Source: Hyphomicrobiales bacterium
Lineage (GTDB): Bacteria; Pseudomonadota; Alphaproteobacteria; Rhizobiales; Beijerinckiaceae
Assembly (NCBI GenBank): GCA_930633525.1
Contig: CAKNFP010000002.1
Span: forward strand, 1,550,001-1,614,000
DNA length: 64,000 nucleotides
Reading direction: 5' to 3'
Of the stretch, positions 1-8,742 are shown piece by piece. Numbering within the stretch: the stretch's first letter is position 1; each line of letters begins with the position of its first letter. The notes under the pieces were generated by a model. It worked only from the letters and a program-made list of their open reading frames with translations, did not search any database and was not told the DNA's origin. The translations under genes were made by a program, and so were the position numbers.

Positions 1-1038
1 CGCGGGCTGATCGCCGTCGGACCGGTCAGCGCCGGCGCCGAACCCGGCCCGGCCTGCTACATGCGCGGCGGTGCCAGCGCAACCCTCACCGATGCCAACC
101 TGTTACTCGGCTACCTGGATGCCGGATCGTTTCTGGGCGGCAGCATGAGGCTGGATCCCGAAGCAGCCCGCGTCGCTATGGAGAAGGACCTCGCCGGCCC
201 GATGGGCGTCGAGGTCATGCGTGCGGCCTTTGGCGTGCGCGAGGTGGGCTGCGAGAGTGTGGCGCGCGCGTTTCGGACGCACGCCGCAGAACAAGGCGTG
301 GACATGCGCAAGTCGGTCATGGTGGCGTTCGGCGGGTCCGGCCCGCTGCACGGGGCTCGCGTGGCGCGCAAGCTGGGCGTTCGGCGGCTGGTATGCCCCA
401 ACGGTTCCGGTGTCATGTCGGCCTTCGGCCTCTTGTCGAGCCCGCTTGCCTATGAGGTTGTGCGTGCCCGCCGGCTGTCCCTGGACGGGGCGGGGCTGGA
501 CATCCTGCGCGCGGAACTGGCCGCGATGATGGAGGACACGACCGCGGTGCTGGTTGCCGCCGGCGCGCCGGCCGAATCGATCGGCCATGTCTTCCGTCTC
601 GACATGCGCTATCGCGGACAGGGCTACGAAGTGGAAGTCGAACTGGCCGGCCTCGACGCCTGTGCGCCTGAGACCCTGGAGCAGGCCTTCGCGGTTGTCT
701 ACGCTCGCACCTTCGGGCTGGCTTTTCCCGGGCAGCCGGCCGAAATCGTCAATTGGAAGGTCGAGGCGATCGGCCCTGCCCCTGGCGATGGCACGCATTA
801 TCGGCTGTCGGTTCAAGGCGCTTCGGCATCGGCCCTGAAAGGGCATCGACCCGCCTGGTCGGCAGAGGCTGAAGCCATCGTGCCGCACGCTGTCTACGAT
901 CGGTATGCACTCGCGCCCGGTACGCAGATCGAAGGCCCGGCTCTGATTGAGGAGCGTGAATCGACCTGCGTTCTGGCTTCCGGCGACCGGCTGAGCGTCG
1001 ATCCGAACCTGAATCTCATCATCGACATCGGAGCCTGA
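1..1038 (+). CDS. hyuA: Hydantoinase/oxoprolinase A-type subunit, 3' part
   Basis: The gene runs in from the left edge; 345 codons are visible. The first visible codons give the HyuA-type motif GPVSAGAEPGPACY in frame, so the methionine at 61 is internal. A second family motif, VAFGGSGPLHG, lies near residue 110 and belongs to the actin-like ATP-binding fold of the hydantoinase A/oxoprolinase family. Known relatives pair with a HyuB subunit for ATP-dependent opening of hydantoin, oxoproline or N-methylhydantoin rings, or for acetone carboxylation. The hyuB-like gene starts 3 bases downstream, so the two are cotranscribed. Cytoplasmic. The family is clear; the substrate cannot be read from the sequence. 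Confidence 0.9.
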   Translation, partial: RGLIAVGPVSAGAEPGPACYMRGGASATLTDANLLLGYLDAGSFLGGSMRLDPEAARVAMEKDLAGPMGVEVMRAAFGVREVGCESVARAFRTHAAEQGVDMRKSVMVAFGGSGPLHGARVARKLGVRRLVCPNGSGVMSAFGLLSSPLAYEVVRARRLSLDGAGLDILRAELAAMMEDTTAVLVAAGAPAESIGHVFRLDMRYRGQGYEVEVELAGLDACAPETLEQAFAVVYARTFGLAFPGQPAEIVNWKVEAIGPAPGDGTHYRLSVQGASASALKGHRPAWSAEAEAIVPHAVYDRYALAPGTQIEGPALIEERESTCVLASGDRLSVDPNLNLIIDIGA

Positions 1039-1041
1039 GCG

Positions 1042-2694
1042 ATGACCTACGACCCGATCACACTCGGCATCTTCTGGGACAGGCTGGTTTCCATCGCAGA
1101 CGAGGTCGTGACCGCCCTGGTGCGCTCGTCCTTCTCGACCAATGTGCGCGAAAGCTATGACCTGTCCTGCGTGATCTTCGACGCCGAGGGCCGCGCCCTG
1201 ACGCAGGGAACCTACAGCGTGCCGTCCTTCACCGGCACCGCTCAGGCCACGCTGGCCCATCTGCTGCGTGTCTTCCCGCCCGAGACGCTGCAGCCTGGCG
1301 ACGTGATCATGACCAATGACCCCTGGATCGGTACGGGGCACATGTTCGACATCAATGTCATGCAGCCCATATTCCGCCATGGCCGGCTGATCGGCTACGT
1401 CATGAGTATATCGCATCTGCCCGATGTCGGCGGCGTCGGCTATTCCGCGGTTGGCCGCGAGATCTACGAGGAAGGACTGCGCCTGCCTCCTGTGCGGTTC
1501 GTGCGCGACGGGGTCGTCGATCCGGTGCTGCGGGCAATCATCGCGTGCAATGTCAGGGTGCCCGAGCAGACGCTCGGCGACATCATGGCCAATGTCGCAA
1601 GCACCACCGTGGGCGGCCGGCGCATCAACGAGCTGATGGACGAATACGGGATCGAGGACATCCAGCCGCTGTCCAACGCCATCATCGATTTTTCCGACCG
1701 CAGCCTGCGCGCCCAGATTGCGCGTCTCCCGGAGGGAACGTGGCGACATTCGATCATGGTCGAGGGAATCGGTGAAGCCCTTCGACTTTCGGCCGAGGTC
1801 ACCATCCGGGGCGGCGAGGTCTACGCCGATTTCTCCGGCACCTCACCCTCGATCAAGGCGGCGATCAACGTTCCGCTCTGCTACACGAGGGCCATGACCT
1901 TCCATGCGATCAAGTGCCTGACGACGCCGCGCATTCCCAACAATGCCGGGTCCACGCTCGCCATTCACGTCTCGGCTCCTGCGGGCTGCCTGCTCAATGC
2001 ACTGCCGCCGAGCCCGACAGGCGGGCGGCACGTCATCGGCCATTTCGTGCAGCCACTATTGTTCGGCGCGCTTGCGCCTGCGCTGCCTGAGCAGGTGCAG
2101 GCTGACAGCGGCATGCTGAACGTCATCAATGTTCAGGGAAAAAACCGCGAAGGGGAGGGGGTGTCGAGCATCTTCTTCGCCTCGGGCGGCTTTGGCGCTC
2201 TGGCGGGGATCGACGGTGCCGATACCACGCCAAGTCCGTCGAACATGACCGGCACGCCGGTCGAGGTGTGGGAAGAGATCTCGGGCACGCTGGTGGTCTC
2301 AAAGGCCCTGGCTCCAGATAGCGGTGGCGCCGGCCGCTTCCGCGGGGGGCTTGGCCAACGCATCGAGCTCGTGAACGACGGCGAGGAGGCTTTGACCATC
2401 TCCTGCCTCGCGGGCCGCACCGAATTTCCCCCGGCAGGCGTACTTGGGGGCAGCCCCGGCCGGGCCAGGCGCATCGAAATTGACGGCACCGCCGTCCATC
2501 CGAAGGGCCGTTACCTGCTGGAACCCGGCCAGATGCTCGTCACCCATGAGGCGGGCGGTGGTGGCTATGGCGATCCGGCCGATCGAGCTCCGGGCGCTCT
2601 TCTCCACGACGTGGAGGAGGGCAGGGTCTCGCAGGAAGGCGCGATCCGTGACTACGGCCTCGACCCCGCCGCGTTTGTGGAGGCTGCCCAGTGA
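1042..2694 (+). CDS. hyuB: Hydantoinase B/oxoprolinase-type subunit
   Basis: This 550-residue protein matches the hydantoinase B/oxoprolinase family in length and motifs: the opening DPITLGIFWDRLVSIADE, NDPWIGTGHMFD near residue 90, and a glycine-rich end with GGGGYGDPADR. It should be the partner of the HyuA-like protein and act in the cytoplasm on a cyclic amide or similar substrate. The start lies 3 bases after the hyuA stop. Its stop overlaps the GTG start of the TRAP small permease in a GTGA, so enzyme and transporter genes are translationally coupled, which suggests the transporter imports the enzyme's substrate. The exact substrate is unknown. Confidence 0.9.
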   Translation: MTYDPITLGIFWDRLVSIADEVVTALVRSSFSTNVRESYDLSCVIFDAEGRALTQGTYSVPSFTGTAQATLAHLLRVFPPETLQPGDVIMTNDPWIGTGHMFDINVMQPIFRHGRLIGYVMSISHLPDVGGVGYSAVGREIYEEGLRLPPVRFVRDGVVDPVLRAIIACNVRVPEQTLGDIMANVASTTVGGRRINELMDEYGIEDIQPLSNAIIDFSDRSLRAQIARLPEGTWRHSIMVEGIGEALRLSAEVTIRGGEVYADFSGTSPSIKAAINVPLCYTRAMTFHAIKCLTTPRIPNNAGSTLAIHVSAPAGCLLNALPPSPTGGRHVIGHFVQPLLFGALAPALPEQVQADSGMLNVINVQGKNREGEGVSSIFFASGGFGALAGIDGADTTPSPSNMTGTPVEVWEEISGTLVVSKALAPDSGGAGRFRGGLGQRIELVNDGEEALTISCLAGRTEFPPAGVLGGSPGRARRIEIDGTAVHPKGRYLLEPGQMLVTHEAGGGGYGDPADRAPGALLHDVEEGRVSQEGAIRDYGLDPAAFVEAAQ

Positions 2695-3248
2695 TCGGTC
2701 CTTTGCAAAGGCTCGCGTTGGGCCTGGGCGCGGTGCTCCGTCCGCTCGAGCGGACCGCCATCGGCATCGCGATCGTCGTGCTGCTGGCTCTGCTGGCGCT
2801 GACCAATATCGAGATAGCGGGGCGCTACTTTCTGGGCTTCTCCACGCTCATAGCCGACGAATACGGCGGCTATGCCTACTGTTGGCTCGTGCTCCTGGGT
2901 GCGGTGCACCTTCTCCGCTCCGACAGCTATCTGACGATTACGCTGATCATCGACAGGCTGCCGCGTCTGCGCACCGCGATGGGCGTGGTCGCCGGTGTCC
3001 TGGGTCTCATCACCAGCTTGATTCTGCTGTGGTCGTGCTGGCAGACCTTCCACCTATCCTGGCTGTTCGGCACGAGATCCATCCAGCCTTCGCAGACGCC
3101 GCTCTACCTGCCGCAGGTGATCATGCCTGTCGGTTTCCTGATGCTGGTGCTCGCCTATCTGGAGGACATCCTCCGGCGCCTGTCGGGCTTGCCGCCACGC
3201 CGGCAGGACGACGATACAGCCACCTGGGGCGAAGGGGACGTGGTATGA
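2691..3248 (+). CDS. TRAP transporter small permease (DctQ family)
   Basis: A 185-residue membrane protein with four hydrophobic segments, roughly at residues 20-45, 55-75, 90-115 and 140-160, the size and layout of DctQ subunits. It starts with GTG inside the hyuB stop and ends with an ATGA overlap with the large permease. TRAP systems use a periplasmic binding protein and an ion gradient to import organic acids and related compounds. The binding protein is not in the window and may lie upstream of the left edge. The last 20 residues are charged and predicted cytoplasmic. Confidence 0.88.
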   Translation: MIGPLQRLALGLGAVLRPLERTAIGIAIVVLLALLALTNIEIAGRYFLGFSTLIADEYGGYAYCWLVLLGAVHLLRSDSYLTITLIIDRLPRLRTAMGVVAGVLGLITSLILLWSCWQTFHLSWLFGTRSIQPSQTPLYLPQVIMPVGFLMLVLAYLEDILRRLSGLPPRRQDDDTATWGEGDVV

Positions 3249-4552
3249 GCTGGGGGTCAAGCCTTCTCATTTACGTCGCCTTGCTCGGGGTGATGATCTC
3301 CATCGGCGTACCGATGGCGCTCGCCATGGGCTTGACGGGTATTATCGGCCTCACGCTCCTGCATGGCACGACGCTCTGGCCGAGCCTTGGCGACGTGGTG
3401 TGGAATTCCACCAATTCCTTCACGCTGGTCGCCGTGCCGCTGTTCGTGCTGATGGGCGAGGTGCTGCTAAAGAGCGGGGCCGCCGAGCGGTTCTATTCCG
3501 GCCTCAGCGTGCTGATGGGCCGCATTCCCGGCGGCCTGGCGCAGTCCAACATCCTGGGCAGCGCGCTGTTTTCGGCCATTAGCGGCTCGTCCACCGCGAC
3601 GACCCTGACGATCGGAACAGTCGCGATCCCGCAGATGCGCAAACGCGGCTACAACGATCACCTCACCTTCGGCACACTGACAGGCGGCGGCGCGCTGGGA
3701 AACCTTATCCCGCCGAGCATCTTCCTTCTCATCTATGCATCGGTCGTACAGGCTTCCGCGGTCGAGCTGTTTGTCGCGACCATCGTGCCCGGCCTCATCG
3801 CCGTCGCGATGTTCATGATCTATGTCGCGATCAAGGCGCGGGCCAATCCCACCTGGGTTCCGCCGCGCGGCAACCCCGCCACCCCGCGTGACATCGGCCG
3901 CGCGCTGGTCGACTGCGTACCGATATCCGTACTGATTATCTCGATCATTGGCGGCATGTACGGCGGCATCATGACGCCCACCGAGGCTGCCGGCTTCGGT
4001 TGTCTGTTGGCCTTCGTGATCGCTGGTATGAACCGCCGGCTCGGCCTCGCCGCCATCCGCAGCGCCTGCGTGAACAGCATCTCGATTACCTGCGTGCTCT
4101 CGCTGATCATCATCAACGGCCAGATCCTCGGCTTAGCCGTCACTCACGCCGGCATCGGCGTTGGCGTGTCACGGGCGCTCACCGAGATGGGCCTTTCTCC
4201 GTTCGTCTTTTTTACTTTTCTGTTCGTCCTATACCTCATTCTGGGCGCCATGCTCGAAGGCGTTTCCATGATGCTGCTCACGGTGCCGGTGCTCTATCCG
4301 ACGCTCAAGGCAATGGGCTTCGACGACATCTGGTTCGGCGTGTTCCTCGTCATCCAGGCAGAGCTGGCGCAACTTTCACCTCCCATAGGCCTGAACCTCA
4401 TCGCCGTTCAGTCTGTGGCGCGCGACGCCAAGCTGGGGCTCATCATGAAGGCGACCCTGCCCTATGCCATCATGCTCAGCGCCTTGTGTTTTCTCCTCTA
4501 CATGCTGCCAGACCTCGCGCTATGGCTCCCTGAACAGATGCGACGAAGATGA
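3245..4552 (+). CDS. TRAP transporter large permease (DctM family)
   Basis: A 435-residue polytopic membrane protein of the DctM type. Typical features are the start SWGSSLLIYVALLGVMISIG, the pattern SGSSTATTLTIGTVAIPQM near residue 115, GNLIPPSIFLLIYA near 150, and a late PPIGLNLIAVQSVA segment. It forms the ion-coupled translocation channel with the small permease. The ATG at 3245 overlaps the preceding stop as ATGA. A longer reading of the frame from 2444 exists, but it overlaps hyuB and dctQ and lacks family similarity. It is the last gene of the hyuAB-TRAP operon and converges on the next gene. Confidence 0.92.
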   Translation: MSWGSSLLIYVALLGVMISIGVPMALAMGLTGIIGLTLLHGTTLWPSLGDVVWNSTNSFTLVAVPLFVLMGEVLLKSGAAERFYSGLSVLMGRIPGGLAQSNILGSALFSAISGSSTATTLTIGTVAIPQMRKRGYNDHLTFGTLTGGGALGNLIPPSIFLLIYASVVQASAVELFVATIVPGLIAVAMFMIYVAIKARANPTWVPPRGNPATPRDIGRALVDCVPISVLIISIIGGMYGGIMTPTEAAGFGCLLAFVIAGMNRRLGLAAIRSACVNSISITCVLSLIIINGQILGLAVTHAGIGVGVSRALTEMGLSPFVFFTFLFVLYLILGAMLEGVSMMLLTVPVLYPTLKAMGFDDIWFGVFLVIQAELAQLSPPIGLNLIAVQSVARDAKLGLIMKATLPYAIMLSALCFLLYMLPDLALWLPEQMRRR

Positions 4553-4771
4553 CACCATGCGTGCTCCGGCGGCGGTAACCGCTCTATCGGTCCAGATGAT
4601 CGCGGCACCGAGTATGCGGAGATCGAACGCATAGTCCTGCGCCAAAAACGGATGCTGGTCTGCCGCCGCGAGCGCAAGCCCCCACAATCGAGGAGGTCGA
4701 AGGCATTGCAGCCTGCGACCTCTTCGTGCCCGGTCGACTGCCGAGACCCAGGTCAACTCCGGGAATTCAGG

Positions 4772-6046
4772 TCAGTTCACCAGCCGCTCGATCCGTGACT
4801 GCATTGAGGCCGCCGCATCCTTCGGCGCCTTCAAGCCGAGCACCGCGGCCTGCGATTCCTCGCGGAAAATCGCTGCGACTTCGATCGAGCGGTCGAAGTT
4901 GGAAGGCACGATCTGCGCAATCTTAAGCGCTTCGGCTTCCGCCTTTGTGTAAGGCAGTTTCTCCTGCAGGCGTATATCCGAATAAGCCGTGGGATCGACG
5001 GGGCCGTTACCATTGAGCGCTATGCGAATAGTGGCTTCCTTCCCGGATAGCGCGCGCATGAGGGAGTATGACAGATCTTTGTTCTTCGCATTGCGTGGTA
5101 TCGCCATCGACCAGATCTCGGTGATCGCGGTACCCTCGGGATTGACGGCGGATGGTGTCACCACGACGTCAATCTCCCCGGGAAATTTGGAGCTCTTGGG
5201 ATTGTTGTAGACGGCATAGCGCGCAAAGGGGTCGATCGCCATCGCTGCCTGCCCGTTCTGCACAGCGGTGATGACGTCGTCGATGGTCATCGTCGCGTAA
5301 TTCTGCGAGAGCACGCCCTCCTTGTAGAGCTCCGCCATGGTTGACAGACCCTTGATCATTTCAGGGCTGTTGGCGATGACTTTGCCCTTGTCGTCGAATA
5401 GGCGCGCACCGAACGCGGACAACAGGGTTAGCACCGCGACATGTTCGTCACCCGAATTCATGACGAGGCCCGCGACGCGCGTGCCATCGGGGCGGGTGTA
5501 GCTCATCTTGCGGGCGTATTCGAGCAACTCGTCAAGCGTCCGCGGGGCGTGATTCAATCCCCGTTCGGCGAACAGTGCCTTGTTCCAGTGCAAGCCAGTC
5601 GTCGCGTGGCGGAACGGGATGGCCGTCAACTTGCCCTCGTAGGTGAGCGCCTTCTTCAATTGCTCCGGGATGGCATCGATGATCTCGATCGGCGCGGCCT
5701 GCATGCGGCCGTCCAGCGGCTCGAGCAGGGCCGCGATGCGTGGCGTGTGGAACTTGTTGATGACAAAGGCGAGATCGACCGAGCTTTCGCGCAGTGACAA
5801 CTCGCGGCCGAGACGGTCATGGATCGGATCGATATTGCCGGTGATCCAGTTCAGAGTCGCCTTGTTGGCCCCCGCCCATTCGCCGGCGACGTCGCCCCCC
5901 GTCGTGCCGGCAACGAGGCCGCGGGCCACGTTCTCGTGCACCTTGTGCGACAGGATAGTCACCGGGGTCTGGGCGGCAGCCGGTAGCGTGGCGCAAAGAC
6001 CGAGCGCCACCCCGGCCGCGAACGCGGCCCGCTTCACGAAATCCAT
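4772..6046 (-). CDS. ABC transporter solute-binding protein (module A)
   Basis: A 424-residue periplasmic extracellular solute-binding protein. It opens with a signal peptide (MDFVKRAAFAAGVALGL, Ala-rich, cleavage near AAA-QT). The ATG at 6046 is preceded by GGGGAGA at good spacing. Family features include FRHATTGLHWN near residue 130 and a late ALNGNGPVDPTAYSD segment. It is clearly paralogous to the binding protein at 39231-40496, which shares HATxGLHxN, MAIPRN and LNGNGPV. Two TTGGATCC palindromes sit 25-50 bases upstream. Its probable partners are the permeases at 10233-11938, although it lies on the opposite strand from them. The ligand is unknown; a carbohydrate or polyol is the default for this family. 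Confidence 0.88.
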   Translation of the reverse strand: MDFVKRAAFAAGVALGLCATLPAAAQTPVTILSHKVHENVARGLVAGTTGGDVAGEWAGANKATLNWITGNIDPIHDRLGRELSLRESSVDLAFVINKFHTPRIAALLEPLDGRMQAAPIEIIDAIPEQLKKALTYEGKLTAIPFRHATTGLHWNKALFAERGLNHAPRTLDELLEYARKMSYTRPDGTRVAGLVMNSGDEHVAVLTLLSAFGARLFDDKGKVIANSPEMIKGLSTMAELYKEGVLSQNYATMTIDDVITAVQNGQAAMAIDPFARYAVYNNPKSSKFPGEIDVVVTPSAVNPEGTAITEIWSMAIPRNAKNKDLSYSLMRALSGKEATIRIALNGNGPVDPTAYSDIRLQEKLPYTKAEAEALKIAQIVPSNFDRSIEVAAIFREESQAAVLGLKAPKDAAASMQSRIERLVN

Positions 6047-6070
6047 GGTCTTCTCTCCCCATTGCTTATG

Positions 6071-6096
6071 ATTGGATCCAGTGCATTGGATCCAAT
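6071..6096. promoter_or_regulatory. Tandem TTGGATCC operator sites upstream of module A binding protein
   Basis: ATTGGATCCA at 6071-6080 and the perfect 12-base palindrome ATTGGATCCAAT at 6085-6096 lie 14 bases apart and 25-50 bases before the start at 6046. The same core recurs upstream of the GntR gene (6491) and between the FAD oxidoreductase and aldehyde dehydrogenase genes (8691). Short AT-flanked palindromes of this kind are typical FCD-family GntR operators. Assignment to the regulator at 6545 is inference. Confidence 0.6.
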
Positions 6097-6490
6097 CAGG
6101 AAATTGTGGGAAGGTCAACTGCCGCTGAGCGGCCGGGCCGTTTCCGCCGGAGACGGCGTGTCGCGGCCCGGAGAACGCGCGGAGTTCCCAAGATTCAAGG
6201 GCTCCCCGACCAGGGGGCCTGCGGCATGTCGAGGAACTATTGTCAGCGGAGGAGCGAGGCCGGCGAGAAATCGTCATGGAAACCGTCGCCTGCAAGGCCC
6301 GCCTCGCCATCGCCGTGGCTGAACGGCCCCGACGTTCGCGCCGGAGGACGGGGCAAGCTCCTTGCCCGCGAGAGGACGTGTGGACGCGCCTTGCGGAGCC
6401 TTCGGTGAGACGACGTTTCGGGATGAGAAATGGCCGGTACGGGATAACACCCAGGCACTTCTGGACAAAGCGCGTCTCGGCACCTAGGCT
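6097..6490. other. Non-coding leader region with a perfect small hairpin
   Basis: About 390 bases between the operators of the divergent binding-protein and GntR genes hold no convincing gene; open frames here have no start signals or recognisable products. One structure stands out: GGGCAAG at 6351-6357 and CTTGCCC at 6361-6367, a 7-bp perfect stem with a CTC loop. No T-tract follows, so it is not a standard terminator. Confidence 0.4.
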
Positions 6491-6501
6491 TTTGGATCCA
6501 T
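6491..6501. promoter_or_regulatory. TTGGATCC operator upstream of the module A GntR gene
   Basis: TTTGGATCCAT here is identical over 11 bases to the site at 8691-8701. It lies 43 bases upstream of the GTG at 6545, the same distance seen for the sites near 8648 and 8743. It would sit over the promoter, which fits autoregulation. Confidence 0.6.
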
Positions 6502-6544
6502 AAGCCGGATGACCGTAGTCGGCGGCCAAAACCGGAGATCTGTC

Positions 6545-7222
6545 GTGGAACGGGCAATTCGATTCAAGAGTACCGCGGATTACGCCACCTCCGAGATCCA
6601 GCGCATGATTCTGGCCGGCGAGCTGGCGGCCGGCGAGCGGCTGGACCAAGTGCGCCTAGCAGAGCAGCTCGACGTCAGCCGGCATCCTATCAGGCAAGCG
6701 ATCGAGCGCCTGGCCGAGCGCGGTTTCGTGCTGCTCAGCCCGCATCGCAGCGCGGTCGTTTCGGCGCACTCGATCGCTGATCTGGTCGAGCTCTATTCAT
6801 TGCGCGAAAGCCTGGAGGACATGGCCTTGCGCGCCAGCTGGCCCAGCCTGATGGCCGGGGGACGCGATCATGTGACGGCCATTTACAAACGCTTGACCGC
6901 GCAGGATCCGCAAGCCGATCTCGAGCGATACATGCATGAGAATCGTGCGTTTCATCTGGCCTTCTACCGGGATTGCGGCAATCGTCATCTCCTGCGCACG
7001 ACCACGACACTCTTCGACCTATCCGAGCGCTATCAGAGGACGGCATTGACCTCCGCGCACCGCCAGAATCAGTCGAGCGACGAGCATGCTGGGATGATGG
7101 ACGCGCTGCACGCTGGCGATCTCGAGCGTCTGAGCGAACGCCTGAAAGCGCATAATCGCGGCACGCTGGAGCAGGTGCGAACCCTGCTCTCCGCCTCGGA
7201 AGCCGCGACCGGGAAAGCCTGA
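6545..7222 (+). CDS. GntR-family transcriptional regulator, FCD domain (module A)
   Basis: A GntR winged helix occupies the N-terminus (LDQVRLAEQLDVSRHPIRQA) and is followed by an all-helical FCD ligand-binding domain with the metal-binding-type FHLAFYRDCGNRHLL. The GTG at 6545 (225 residues) is preferred because GGAG lies 7 bases before it; the ATG at 6509 has no ribosome-binding site and sits only 7 bases from the operator. FCD regulators usually repress uptake and catabolism genes and are released by a small organic acid or sugar acid. Its position between the binding protein and the oxidoreductase, and the repeated TTGGATCC sites, make it the likely regulator of module A. Confidence 0.87.
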   Translation: MERAIRFKSTADYATSEIQRMILAGELAAGERLDQVRLAEQLDVSRHPIRQAIERLAERGFVLLSPHRSAVVSAHSIADLVELYSLRESLEDMALRASWPSLMAGGRDHVTAIYKRLTAQDPQADLERYMHENRAFHLAFYRDCGNRHLLRTTTTLFDLSERYQRTALTSAHRQNQSSDEHAGMMDALHAGDLERLSERLKAHNRGTLEQVRTLLSASEAATGKA

Positions 7223-7256
7223 GCCGCGGGTTCCCATCTATCGGCGCGCGCTCGCA

Positions 7257-8648
7257 TCAGCGGGTGCCATCAAGGACCGCGCCCTGTTCTTTCAGGATGT
7301 GGCGCAGGCGGGCCACGGGAATGTCGCGCAGCCGCGCGTGATTGCTCTGTGTGAGCGCCATCGCGGTGAGGCAGCCGGCGGCCTGCCCCATCGCCATGCA
7401 GCTTCCCATGACGCGCGCCGAGCCCTGCGCCTCCCGGCTCGCCGACAGACAGCGCCCTGCGACCACGACATTCTCGAGCCCCTTAGGCAAAAGGCTTGTC
7501 ACGGGAATATCGTATGATCCGCCATCGTTGACGGGGATGCGGATCTGTCCCGTTCCATCCTGGTGGATATCGACATGGTGGCAACCCTTGGCGATGCCGT
7601 CGCTGCGCTTCTTCGCCTGGAGCACATCCTCCTCTGTGAGGATGTAATCGCCGAGGACACGTCGCGTCTCGCGAATCCCGATGCGCGGCGACATGCCGGA
7701 TATGCTGGCATCACTGAAACCCGGCACGGATTTGCGCAGAAATTCTGCGCATTGGAACACTTGCGCGGGTAGAACCCTCAATGCGGTTGCCATGTTGTCC
7801 GACCGGTTCGGCTCGTCGAGTGTGATGCGCGTCGCGTTGATGCAGACCTCGCGCCGCTTCTCGGACGTTGGCTGGATCATTATCAGCGCCGTGGCGAACA
7901 TGTCCCCGCGCTGGATCGCACTGCCGAGAAGCGGGCCGTCGCCTTTGAAGAAAACACAGGGCTGCCCCTGCCGGAAGATCTCCTCGGTAATCTCCCGGTC
8001 CGTGCGGCCTTCGCGGATCGCGTCGCTCTCGCCAACGGCAACGCATTCAGGATGGTCGCGCACATAGGATAGCAGCGCGCCTGTATCGACCCCGGCCATA
8101 CGAAACATCATCGACATCGGCTGGGGCTTCTCGCCGCTCTCGACGCTGAGCATCTCGCCCCCTGCCATCGCGCATAGATCGCCGTCTCCCGAGGCATCGA
8201 CGAAGGCGCGCGCGGTCAGCAATTGCCGCCCACCCTTGCCGAGCACGACGAGGCCGGTGATCCTGCCGCCATCCTGGACCGTTTCCTCGGCGAATGTCTG
8301 GAGATGGACCGTCACGCCGGCCTCGAAGACGAGGCGCGGGATGGCGATCTTCATGATCTCCGGATCATAGGCAATGTAGCGGATCAGTCGCCAGTCATTG
8401 AGTTTGGCGACGAAACCGCCCATGTCGCGGCATAGCTGGAGCAGATCGGTGAGGACCCCGCCGACGGTATCCTCGCCACGGCCATTGATCGCGCCATCGA
8501 TGGTCATGCCAGTAAGGAGCTCACCGCCCAGCATCGGGCCGGCTTCAACCAACGCTGTTCGAGCGCCGTTGCGCGCCGCCGCGACCGCCGCCGCGATACC
8601 GGCGCTGCCACCCCCCAATACGATCACATCGTAGTCCTGGCTGTTCAC
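7257..8648 (-). CDS. FAD-dependent oxidoreductase, PF12831-like (module A)
   Basis: A 463-residue flavoprotein. Residues 5-35 form a Rossmann FAD site (DYDVIVLGGGSAGIAAAVAA, then an acidic residue at the end of strand 2), followed by LGGELLTGM. The signature RIGIRETRRVLGDYILT near residue 340 and a C-terminal FAD contact (VVVAGRCLSASREAQGSARV) mark the FAD_oxidored family. The GTG start at 8648 follows GGGAG. It faces the aldehyde dehydrogenase gene across a shared operator. Three relatives lie at 35752, 41507 and 62752, each beside an ABC importer. It presumably oxidises or isomerises the imported compound. Substrate and electron acceptor are unknown. Confidence 0.88.
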   Translation of the reverse strand: MNSQDYDVIVLGGGSAGIAAAVAAARNGARTALVEAGPMLGGELLTGMTIDGAINGRGEDTVGGVLTDLLQLCRDMGGFVAKLNDWRLIRYIAYDPEIMKIAIPRLVFEAGVTVHLQTFAEETVQDGGRITGLVVLGKGGRQLLTARAFVDASGDGDLCAMAGGEMLSVESGEKPQPMSMMFRMAGVDTGALLSYVRDHPECVAVGESDAIREGRTDREITEEIFRQGQPCVFFKGDGPLLGSAIQRGDMFATALIMIQPTSEKRREVCINATRITLDEPNRSDNMATALRVLPAQVFQCAEFLRKSVPGFSDASISGMSPRIGIRETRRVLGDYILTEEDVLQAKKRSDGIAKGCHHVDIHQDGTGQIRIPVNDGGSYDIPVTSLLPKGLENVVVAGRCLSASREAQGSARVMGSCMAMGQAAGCLTAMALTQSNHARLRDIPVARLRHILKEQGAVLDGTR

Positions 8649-8690
8649 AACCGATCTCCCTCGCTCAAGCGTTGAAACCGTTATTGCCTT

Positions 8691-8701
8691 TTTGGATCCA
8701 T
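8691..8701. promoter_or_regulatory. Shared divergent TTGGATCC operator
   Basis: TTTGGATCCAT lies almost exactly midway between the GTG at 8648 (42 bases) and the ATG at 8743 (41 bases), so one bound regulator could control both divergent genes. It continues into ATGATGCA, giving a partial second palindrome, TGGATC-cat-GATGCA, that resembles the perfect one at 37543-37557. Confidence 0.6.
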
Positions 8702-8742
8702 GATGCAATATGCGAGATGCAATTTGTGACGAGGAGATCCGA

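Noticed and set aside
103..1749. Long open frame on the minus strand opposite hyuA/hyuB
   Set aside because: It is antisense to two genes with clear family motifs, has low-complexity Arg/His/Asp composition and no known domain; a GC-rich shadow frame.
4520..4756. Minus-strand open frame after the TRAP permease
   Set aside because: No ribosome site, overlaps the end of dctM, and no motif I can name; treated as spacer.
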